This document shows positions 41,845-49,865 of a stretch of 61,079 nt of DNA, piece by piece. Below the pieces are notes generated by a model, which saw only the letters and a list, made by a program, of their open reading frames with translations, had not been told where the DNA came from and searched no databases. Source of the DNA: Bacteroidaceae bacterium (GTDB taxonomy: Bacteria > Bacteroidota > Bacteroidia > Bacteroidales > Bacteroidaceae); contig JAFXEF010000009.1 in NCBI GenBank assembly GCA_017520935.1, positions 1 through 61,079 of the forward strand. Direction: 5' to 3'. Every line of letters begins with the position of its first letter. Position 1 is the stretch's first letter. Both the position numbers and the translations under genes were made by a program.

Positions 41845-41994
41845 AGGAGAAGTTCTTCCACAAATAGAACATGGTGGGAATAATCAATTTAATTTCTCGC
41901 GATTGTGTTAATTAATGTAAAATTGGAGTCGGTACCATCAAAATACTTCCAAAATCAGAAAGCTATTCTTATTTTTGTGAAAATTTACGCTACG

Positions 41995-42466
41995 ATGAAA
42001 CTTAAAAGAAAGTGGTTGTTTTCTCCTCTACTGATTGTCCTACCTATGGTTGCACAAACAAACGAATGGAAAAAATAATTATGAAATACAAACCAACGTT
42101 GTAGCCTCAACAGGCAAATACACATCATTTTGGCTAGTAAATAATCGACATGGACTCTCTTATCGTGCATTGAGTACTAATCATGGCAACATTGGGTATG
42201 AGCATTTGCAATCCTCAATTCATCGCCATCTACAACGAAATTGTCAACATGAATATCTCCAACACTCGCCTCCAATCTTATCATTTAGACATTGAGGAAG
42301 TTCCCCATACGGCATGGCGGTATCGTATGTTGGCATCATACACACGTCATAGGAGTGCTATGTCTTCCCCATTGGTTCATCCGATGAGTGCCACTAGCAT
42401 AGTGGAGGCCACCTTTACTCCAAGTGCGCTGTCTCGTTGGCAGATGACAAGGCACACGTTACCATG
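41995..42466 (+). pseudogene. Collapsed second copy of wzi
   Basis: The start codes for MKLKRKWLFSPLLIVLPMVA and then QTNEWKK-stop; after two single-base losses near 42076 the frame resumes as NYEIQTNVVASTGKYTSFWL and NNRHGLSY, matching residues 1 to about 58 of Wzi at 32.4 kb. The sequence then jumps to a match with Wzi residues from about 392 (SWQHW, GMSICNP...ISNTRLQSYHLD...YRMLASYTRH), with another one-base loss near 42196. About 335 codons are missing. It cannot make a barrel. Confidence 0.85.
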
Positions 42467-42496
42467 AGGAAGTACTAATTTTTTCGAACGATCCAA

Positions 42497-43786
42497 ATGA
42501 CAACAGCATACATCTCTTCATACAAACACCGACTCCTCTATATGCTCTGTATGGGAGCGATTACGCTATTATGCTTCCCACAGGAGGCATTAGCTCAGGC
42601 TGTAGAGGCTGGATATGGGAAGGGTGAAGTCTTGAAGTTTGACCAATGGCTAATCAACGATGCTCTCAAACAGCAAGATGCACAGAGCTTTTGGGTCGGA
42701 TATACCTATCAGACCAATGCACGTGAAGAGTGTGGTTATGCTTCGGATTACAACTACCCCGCATTCACTTTCGGCCTTCTGGTTGCCGACTTTAACGACG
42801 TGCGGCTAAGATACAACCCTAATGGAGTAAGACCCATCGACTACGATTCTCGCTGTGGCACCTCATTCGTTGCTTATGCTTCCATCCGCCGTGCATTCTT
42901 CCGCACCCATTCAGGTTGGAGTGTCGATTATACATTTGGTAATGGCATCGGATACAACACTCACATCTACGACCGATTCACCAACGTAGACAATGTCATG
43001 CTTGGCTCGCGATTATCGGTTTATTTCAACGTGGCCTTCTCACTCAACTACCGCTATCGCCAATGTGAATTCTTTGTAGGTCCCGAGTTTCGGCATCTTT
43101 CCAACGGTGGTGTGATACGCCCCAACAAGGGTATCAACAAATTGGGTATAGGAACTGGCGTACGCTACTATCTTCACTCCTATGACTCCATCCCTTTGAA
43201 ACGTTTGCAGGATCTCTTCGAGGACAAGGGTATGTACCTCAATATTGCTTATAACAGTGGTGTAAGAGCATCACAAGGCGAATGGCTCTATGATGCCAAC
43301 AAATACATTTGGGAGAGCAACGATGTTGAACACCTCATGTACGGCAAGGATGGCTACCGCATGTGTTACTACCACGTCGTGTCGGCCGACCTTATGTGCC
43401 GTTATGCCCGCCGTTATGCCTCTGGTATAGGAATAGATGCCTTGTACGAGCCCTATAATCGGGATGTTGAGATACAGAACCCCTCGGCCGATCGTAGCAC
43501 CCTCCCTCTATGGTCGTTCGGTATTGCCGTCAAGCATGAAGCATATTTTCGCCGTCTCAGCATGCAGATAGCATTAGGTTGGTACCTAAGCCGTCCTCTC
43601 AATAAATATTCCAATACTTCAGAAGAATATCCATATTACGAGCGGGTGGGTCTGCGCTACAATTTACCCTTGCTGAATAACTGCATCTCAGTAGGATACA
43701 ATATCTATGCGCATCTTACCAAGGCATATGGCACAGAGATAGTCATCGATGTCAAGTTGCCGAAGATTCGCTTACACAAGTATTAA
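42497..43786 (+). CDS. PagL-like lipid A deacylase / acyloxyacyl hydrolase family
   Basis: The 429-residue product has a signal peptide (MGAITLLCFPQEALAQA) and a first half that looks like an outer-membrane barrel. The motif FRHLSNGGVIRPNKGINKLG matches the PagL active site, His and Ser followed by the N-x-G-x-N segment. PagL removes the 3-O-linked acyl chain from lipid A. The protein is about twice the length of PagL; the second half also has beta-strand patterns and a few Tyr-rich segments. Loss of the wzi copy just upstream and the transposase relic downstream mark this as a rearranged region. Confidence 0.75.
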   Translation: MTTAYISSYKHRLLYMLCMGAITLLCFPQEALAQAVEAGYGKGEVLKFDQWLINDALKQQDAQSFWVGYTYQTNAREECGYASDYNYPAFTFGLLVADFNDVRLRYNPNGVRPIDYDSRCGTSFVAYASIRRAFFRTHSGWSVDYTFGNGIGYNTHIYDRFTNVDNVMLGSRLSVYFNVAFSLNYRYRQCEFFVGPEFRHLSNGGVIRPNKGINKLGIGTGVRYYLHSYDSIPLKRLQDLFEDKGMYLNIAYNSGVRASQGEWLYDANKYIWESNDVEHLMYGKDGYRMCYYHVVSADLMCRYARRYASGIGIDALYEPYNRDVEIQNPSADRSTLPLWSFGIAVKHEAYFRRLSMQIALGWYLSRPLNKYSNTSEEYPYYERVGLRYNLPLLNNCISVGYNIYAHLTKAYGTEIVIDVKLPKIRLHKY

Positions 43787-43817
43787 CAATACGTGAATCC
43801 GGTATACTTTCATCCAA

Positions 43818-44104
43818 TCAATCGGCTTCCGTCAATATATCTATATTCATAGTTGGTCTCTTTGCCAATAGATTGTTTGCGATAAGTCTTTTCAACAGGT
43901 TTGTTGCAAAATTTTCACCCAAACGATGTCTTGTGTGTTCTATATGACATACATTTTTCAGCTCGTCATTCACAGTTTCTATAACAGCTCTTTCCCTTAG
44001 CATATCTTTTCATAGAGATCCTTCAATGAGTTTTTTAGATTTCCATGTTTTTCTTGCTCTTCGGACGAGAATTTCGTCACTAGTATCTGCATACAAACGA
44101 ATCT
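43818..44104 (-). pseudogene. Relic of an IS982-like transposase, C-terminal part
   Basis: The last 61 residues (MLRERAVIETVNDELKNV, HIEHTRHRL, NNLLAKRP) match the C-terminal DDE region of IS982-type transposases, including the catalytic-site IIE/VIE and IEHTRHR motifs. The preceding frame (TKFSSEEQEKHGNLKNSLKD, 44004-44085) continues the same similarity but is shifted by one base near 44005. No N-terminal part and no inverted ends are found, so it is inactive. Confidence 0.75.
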
Positions 44105-44107
44105 AAC

Positions 44108-44137
44108 ATCAGACGAGGAGCACGCTCCTCGTCTGAT
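44108..44137. terminator. Hairpin between transposase relic and S9 peptidase gene
   Basis: A perfect 13-bp stem (44108-44120 with 44125-44137, loop CACG) lies 35 bp beyond the peptidase stop codon. No T tract follows on the minus strand, so it may act as a stable 3' end. Confidence 0.6.
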
Positions 44138-44171
44138 ATGTATGGGATTTCCTTAAACCATATTGTAGCCT

Positions 44172-46286
44172 TTAATTTTTCAGCCACTTGTCGAGCCATT
44201 CGAAGTAGGTGCGTTGCCATAGTACACCGTTCTGTGGGCGTAGTACCCAGTGGTTTTCGTCGGGATAGATGAGCAGTTCAGCCGGGATGCCGCGGATGAT
44301 GGCAGCATTGAAGGCGGCCATGCCCTGTGAGGCAAGGATGCGGTAATCTTTCTCGCCATGGATGCAGAGGATGGGGGTATCCCACTTGTCTACAAAGCGG
44401 TGGGGCGAGTTACTGAATGAGTGCTCGGTCATCTTGTTCTTCTCCCAGTAGGGACCTCCGAGATCCCAGTTGGCAAACCACAACTCTTCGGTCTCAAGGT
44501 ACTGCTGCTCAAGGTTGAAGATACCGTCGTGAGCAATGAAAGCCTTAAAACGCTTGTCATGATGGCCGGCCAGCCAATATACGGAGTAACCGCCGAACGA
44601 GGCTCCTACACAGCCGAGACGGTCGGCATCAACATAGGGCTCTTTGGTCATGTCGTCGATGGCTGTGAGGTAGTCCTTCATGCATTGGCCGCCGTAGTCG
44701 CCGCTGATAGCCTCGTTCCACTCAAGTCCGAAGCCTGGGAGGCCACGACGGTTGGGAGCCACGATAATGTAGTCGTTGGCTGCCATAATTTGGAAGTTCC
44801 AGCGATAACTCCAGAACTGGCTCACGGGGCTCTGCGGACCGCCTTCACAGAAGAGCAGTGTGGGGTACTTCTTGCTGGCATCGAAGTGTGGCGGATAGAT
44901 GACCCATACGAGCATGTCCTTATTGTCGGTAGTCTTCACCCAGCGAGGCTCTACCTTGCCGCGCTCTATCTGGTCGTAGATGTGCTTGTTCTCGGTGGTG
45001 AGCTGGGTGAGCTGCTTGCCATTGGAGGGGTTGAAAGCGTAAATCTCGTCGGCCTCTGCCATGGAGTGACGCTTGCAGAGTATCTGGTCCCCCATTAGGG
45101 TGATGCCGCCAAAGTCGTATTGACCCTCAGTAAGTTGGTGAATGTTGCCTTCGAGGTCGAGACTATAAATCATCGTAGTTCCGTGCCATACTCCACTGAA
45201 GTAGAAGCCTTTGCCGTTGGGCATCCATACAAATTCATCAACATTGCTGTCGAAGGCACGGCTGAGGAAACGTTTCTCGCCAGTAGTGAGATCCATTACA
45301 TAGAGGCGGTTCCAGTCGCTCTCGTAGCCGTCGCGTTCCATGCTCTGCCAAGCTATCATGGTGCCGTCGGGCGAGTATTGCGGATTGGTGTCGTAGCCCA
45401 TATTCTTGTCGGTGCCCGATGCCTTGCAGATATTTTGTGTCTCTCCTGTTGCTACATTATACAGATAGATGTCGCTGTCGGTACTCTTAGAATACTCGGC
45501 ACCTGTTTTCTTGCGGCAGGTGTAGGCGATGGTCTTGCCATCGGGACTCCAAGCAAGCTGCTCCATACCACCGAAGGGGCGCATGGGGGATTCGTAGGGC
45601 TGTCCTTCGAGGATGTCGCGGAGGTTACTTACCTTGTTGCCGTCAAAGTTGGCCACGTAAGGGTGGGGAATCTCATCGGTCCACTCGTCCCAGTGTTTGT
45701 ACATGAGGTCATTGATGACGCGGCCTGTTGCCAAAGGCAGGTCGGGGTGCTTGTCGGCAGTAGTAGGACCGTTCTTTACGGTCATTACGAGGATGAGCTG
45801 CTTCTCATCGGGCGAGAAGGTATAGCCTTCAAGGCTCTTCTCTGTGTCGGTGAGCTGGCGACGTTCAGTGCCGTCTGGGTTCATCTCCCACAGCTGGTTG
45901 CTGCCGCTCTCGGTACTCAGGTAGGCGAGTTTGGTTCCGCCCTTGATCCAGGTGACATCGCCTTCGCTGGCTGATGATGTGGTGAGCATACGATTGTCCG
46001 TGCCATCGGCATTCATCAGGTAGATGACGCGGTGGCTCTTGTTTTCGGGCACACTGTAGTAGGTGACACCATAGACAATCTGCTTACCATCGGGTGAGGG
46101 ACTCATGCTACCGATACGTCCCATAGCCCACAGAGCCTCGGGAGTCATGCGGTCGCCCTCAATCTTGATTTCGTTCTTACCGATGAAGGGAGCATCGGCC
46201 TTTTGCTTCTCATCTGTTTCGCAAGAGCATAAGGCTCCTGCCACGATGGTTGTTGCCATAAGTAGCGTGTGTTTGGTCCAATTCAT
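44172..46286 (-). CDS. S9-family peptidase (DPP5-like) lipoprotein
   Basis: The 704-residue product has a lipobox near GALCSC and is probably anchored outside the cytoplasm. A beta-propeller of WD/TolB-like blades (SPDGKQIVYG, WSPDGKTIAYT, YSPDGTMIAW) is followed by an alpha/beta hydrolase domain with the nucleophile Ser in GASFGGYS and the catalytic Asp and His in HGEKDYR and ENHWVLRP. The layout matches prolyl-oligopeptidase family members such as dipeptidyl-peptidase 5, which release dipeptides from incoming peptides. It is a single-gene unit. Confidence 0.9.
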   Translation of the reverse strand: MNWTKHTLLMATTIVAGALCSCETDEKQKADAPFIGKNEIKIEGDRMTPEALWAMGRIGSMSPSPDGKQIVYGVTYYSVPENKSHRVIYLMNADGTDNRMLTTSSASEGDVTWIKGGTKLAYLSTESGSNQLWEMNPDGTERRQLTDTEKSLEGYTFSPDEKQLILVMTVKNGPTTADKHPDLPLATGRVINDLMYKHWDEWTDEIPHPYVANFDGNKVSNLRDILEGQPYESPMRPFGGMEQLAWSPDGKTIAYTCRKKTGAEYSKSTDSDIYLYNVATGETQNICKASGTDKNMGYDTNPQYSPDGTMIAWQSMERDGYESDWNRLYVMDLTTGEKRFLSRAFDSNVDEFVWMPNGKGFYFSGVWHGTTMIYSLDLEGNIHQLTEGQYDFGGITLMGDQILCKRHSMAEADEIYAFNPSNGKQLTQLTTENKHIYDQIERGKVEPRWVKTTDNKDMLVWVIYPPHFDASKKYPTLLFCEGGPQSPVSQFWSYRWNFQIMAANDYIIVAPNRRGLPGFGLEWNEAISGDYGGQCMKDYLTAIDDMTKEPYVDADRLGCVGASFGGYSVYWLAGHHDKRFKAFIAHDGIFNLEQQYLETEELWFANWDLGGPYWEKNKMTEHSFSNSPHRFVDKWDTPILCIHGEKDYRILASQGMAAFNAAIIRGIPAELLIYPDENHWVLRPQNGVLWQRTYFEWLDKWLKN

Positions 46287-46337
46287 GTTGTCTGGTTATT
46301 TTTTATGATGATATGTCACTATTGCATATATTGGGTG

Positions 46338-46345
46338 CAAAAATA
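46338..46345 (-). promoter_or_regulatory. -7 box for the S9 peptidase gene
   Basis: On the minus strand TATTTTTG lies 52 bp upstream of the start at 46286. A matching -33 box is not clear. Confidence 0.5.
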
Positions 46346-46451
46346 CTGTTTTTTTGGCGCTAAACCTACTAAAGGAGAAGAAATAGCTCCCTTTTTTTGT
46401 TGCTTTCGGCAAAAATGTGTTATTTTGTGATTATTACAGACAAAACTAAAT

Positions 46452-49400
46452 ATGATGAAGCGTTTATTGTTATCTTTTCCCTTGTGGCTGATTACAATAG
46501 TTGGTATGGCCCAATATACACAACTGACCAATATCCCTACCATATATATAGAGACCTTAAACAATCGGCCTGTGAATAGCAAGGTTAGCTATATCTATGC
46601 AACGCTCACCTATATTGACGGGGATACAATGCTGCAGTATGATTCGTTGCAGATACGTGGTCGGGGAAACTCTACCTGGAACTTGGCCAAGAAACCCTAT
46701 CGCCTCAAGTTCAAGGAATCAACTAAATTTTTAGGTAAAGGGTATGCCAAGAACAAAAGCTGGACACTGTTAGCCAACCATGCTGACAAGTCGCTGCTAC
46801 GCAATGCGGTGACTTTCACGATGGGTGGTTTCCTCGGACAACCATTCAATCCAGCTTCACGTTTTGTCGACCTCGTACTCAATGGCACATATTTGGGTAA
46901 CTATCAGGTGTCAGACCAAGTAAATGTGGACAATAAGCGTGTAGAGATATATGAGCAAGAGGAGGTGGCTACCGAGGCTAGTAATATAACTGGTGGTTAT
47001 CTGGTAGAGATTGATGGATTCGGTACAAGCGAGGCGGTAAATTTCCGTACTAATAAGAATCTCTTGGTTTCGGTGAAATCGCCCGATGAAGATATCATCA
47101 ATGCTGCGCAGAAAAACTATATCAGGCAGTATCTCAACGATTTTGAGTCGGCGTTATTTGGAAGCAACTTTACTGATGCCACTCAAGGCTATCGTGCCAT
47201 TGCCGACTCGGCCACACTGGTGAGCTGGTATATCGCTACCGAACTCAGTGCCAATGTTGATGGCCTCTGGAGTACTTTCCTTTATAAGGATAGAGACAAC
47301 CCAAAGCTTTACTTCGGTCCGCTGTGGGACTATGATATCGCTTACAACAATTGCAATCGTGTGGGCGATGTGACCAATCGGACAATGATAGACGCTGGAT
47401 TTGGCACGGACTTGACGAAAGTGTGGGTGAAGCAGATGATTGAGGATCCATGGTTCAACACCGCTGTAAACAACGCTTGGAAACAGAAGGTCAGTGAAGG
47501 CCTTGAGGAATACCTCTACAACTATATAGATAGCATGGCGGCCTATCTGGATCGCTCACAAGCAAAGAACTACAGCCGCTACTCTATCTCATCGAGAGTA
47601 TACAACGAGATATACCTCTATTCTACCTATGCCGACTATATCGATCAACTCAAGACCTTCATAGGAGAGCACATGGCATTCCTTACCACCACCTTTGCCG
47701 AGAGGGCTAATGAAGAGAGTGGGGGTGATGACCCTGTGGTAGTATTGAAACCTTTTGAGCTGACCGATGGCTATTATTATCGCATATATAACAAAGGAAT
47801 TAACAAGGTACTCGACGTTGCCGAAGGCACCACTAATGTAGTGATCTGGTCGCCTGAGTATGGACGTGATTCGCAATTATGGGAGATAGTACCCGTTGGT
47901 GATTACTATCAACTCATCAATAAAGCTACAGGTATGGCATTCAACGATCCATCGCCCACCACGGCAGTGGGCACAGCACTCAATGTTGCAGTTGCCGATG
48001 CTGCAGACTCGCGCCAATGGTGGCAGTTTGTTACGGTTAATGAGAACGACAACTATAATATAATTAACGTATATACTGGACATGTTATCAATAACACTGG
48101 TGGGCGTACTGATGATGGTAATAGTGTGGTGAGCTACACTAATGATGACCGCAACAGCGTGAGTAACAACCGTCAGTGGCATATCACTCCCGAAGAACTC
48201 ATTCCCGACTATGTCCCCGAAGAGGTTAAGGAGGCATTGGCTACTACGATAGCTGAAGCCGAAGTGTTCTTGACCACGGTCACTGACGCACAGATTGGTG
48301 AGGGTATCTTCTGTTATTCACAAAAGCAAGTGGAACTCCTGCGTCAGATGGTGAAGGATGCCAAAATATTTGAGTCGACTGTGCAAGACGACTATGTTCT
48401 CACCAACGTTAGGCTTGCAGAACAATTGGCTGCGGCACAAGTAAAGAGACTCCCCGATGCCAACCAAACCTACATGATACGCCATAAGAGTTCGGGCTAT
48501 TATCTCAACATCGTAGCCGACAGGTTGAGTGTGTCGCCAATAGATAAGGTGGACACAGGACAACAGTTTCGGTTTGAGCCTACAGGCAAAGGCAATGGCG
48601 TGTACCTGAAATCTGGCAGTGCATTATATGTGGTGCTGGGTACTTCCAATAGTTGGACTATGATGGGGGAAGAGAGCATTACAGATGAGTACAGAGCCAC
48701 ATACGATGTGACTGTATCTGCCGACTGCTATTACTTCCACACTGCAACAGGACTATTAGGCACCGATGTTTCCACAGCAGATGCCACAGTATTTGCGGAC
48801 AAGCGTGAGGAATACCCCAACGAGGTGTTGCGTTCAGAATGGGTTATCGAAGAGTTTGTAGATGAGTTGGCCGACTTGCGTAAGCAACTCGAAGCATTGC
48901 TTACGCAAGCCCAAGAGGCAATCGACAACCTCAACCCCCGTTGGATTGGTGAGGCACCCCTACAGCATTCGCAAGACAATATTGACGCACTGAATGAGGC
49001 CATTGCCGAGGCTGTAGTGCGCACTTATGCCTCGGCCGAAGATTATGAAGATATGATGGAGTGGCTTACCGATGCACTTACCGAACTGCATACGCTCAAC
49101 ACACCCGATGAGGACACCGAGTACTACTTGCGTCACTTAGTGGGGTATAATCTTTCGTGCAGCGATGGACTTACTCTTGTTACTCCCGACACGATGGACA
49201 TAGCCCAACGATTCCGCCTGATACCTATAAAAGATGCAGCCAATACTTATAATATATATACGAATGGTATGTATGTGACTGTTACCGATGAGGCAAACGG
49301 CACGTTGGCGCTTACTGAGACTCCGCGCGACGAACAGGGACATTTTTTAGTCACTCAAATATCTGCCACCATGTTTACCTTGCAGAGTGTATTGGGATTT

Positions 49401-49769
49401 TTAGGTACGAAGAATGCTATTTTCGGCTCAAATGAAAACTGTGTGGCTGATGCGCAAGATAAAGGGAGCAATATTCTTTGGAAACTTATAGAGGCCACCA
49501 ATCCTATTGTTGACGATGCTATCACTTCGCTCGACTATGCCATCAACTACGTCGTAGTGTATGACAAGGAGGAACAGTCTGTACGTTTCGTCTCTGACGA
49601 TATGGCTGTGCTATCCAAGGTCGACGTACAGATATTCACTGTCGGTGGTCGTTTGCTGTATACCTTCAAGGCCGATAGACAGCAGTCTGTGGCCAATCTT
49701 CCAAGTGGAACCTATCTCGTACGTTGGACCTTGGGTGGAGCTTCTCGCAGCATCAAGTTGAAAAAGTGA
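46452..49769 (+). CDS. Secreted CotH-type protein with ricin-like domains and type IX-like C-terminal tail
   Basis: The 1105-residue product has a signal peptide ending VGMAQ. Residues about 30-420 are a CotH kinase-like domain (LQIRGRGNSTWNLAKKPYRLKF, FVDLVLNGTYLGNYQVSDQV, and the ADP-site-like LYFGPLWDYDIAYNNC). About 445-590 form a ricin-type beta-trefoil with QLWEIVP and QWWQFVT repeats; further trefoil-like segments occur near 675-800 and 880-1010. The last 60 residues (VDVQIFTVGGRLLYTF...LPSGTYLVRWTLGG) resemble a type IX secretion sorting domain. CotH is a spore-coat kinase in Bacillus; its target here is unknown. Confidence 0.88.
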   Translation: MMKRLLLSFPLWLITIVGMAQYTQLTNIPTIYIETLNNRPVNSKVSYIYATLTYIDGDTMLQYDSLQIRGRGNSTWNLAKKPYRLKFKESTKFLGKGYAKNKSWTLLANHADKSLLRNAVTFTMGGFLGQPFNPASRFVDLVLNGTYLGNYQVSDQVNVDNKRVEIYEQEEVATEASNITGGYLVEIDGFGTSEAVNFRTNKNLLVSVKSPDEDIINAAQKNYIRQYLNDFESALFGSNFTDATQGYRAIADSATLVSWYIATELSANVDGLWSTFLYKDRDNPKLYFGPLWDYDIAYNNCNRVGDVTNRTMIDAGFGTDLTKVWVKQMIEDPWFNTAVNNAWKQKVSEGLEEYLYNYIDSMAAYLDRSQAKNYSRYSISSRVYNEIYLYSTYADYIDQLKTFIGEHMAFLTTTFAERANEESGGDDPVVVLKPFELTDGYYYRIYNKGINKVLDVAEGTTNVVIWSPEYGRDSQLWEIVPVGDYYQLINKATGMAFNDPSPTTAVGTALNVAVADAADSRQWWQFVTVNENDNYNIINVYTGHVINNTGGRTDDGNSVVSYTNDDRNSVSNNRQWHITPEELIPDYVPEEVKEALATTIAEAEVFLTTVTDAQIGEGIFCYSQKQVELLRQMVKDAKIFESTVQDDYVLTNVRLAEQLAAAQVKRLPDANQTYMIRHKSSGYYLNIVADRLSVSPIDKVDTGQQFRFEPTGKGNGVYLKSGSALYVVLGTSNSWTMMGEESITDEYRATYDVTVSADCYYFHTATGLLGTDVSTADATVFADKREEYPNEVLRSEWVIEEFVDELADLRKQLEALLTQAQEAIDNLNPRWIGEAPLQHSQDNIDALNEAIAEAVVRTYASAEDYEDMMEWLTDALTELHTLNTPDEDTEYYLRHLVGYNLSCSDGLTLVTPDTMDIAQRFRLIPIKDAANTYNIYTNGMYVTVTDEANGTLALTETPRDEQGHFLVTQISATMFTLQSVLGFLGTKNAIFGSNENCVADAQDKGSNILWKLIEATNPIVDDAITSLDYAINYVVVYDKEEQSVRFVSDDMAVLSKVDVQIFTVGGRLLYTFKADRQQSVANLPSGTYLVRWTLGGASRSIKLKK

Positions 49770-49865
49770 TGCTATAACTGAGTTGCAGGATTGAAATGGC
49801 TGTGTATTGTTGAGGCTTGTCATGTACAGAATATTGCCTCCATGTCCATCTGTCACTTTATGTGA

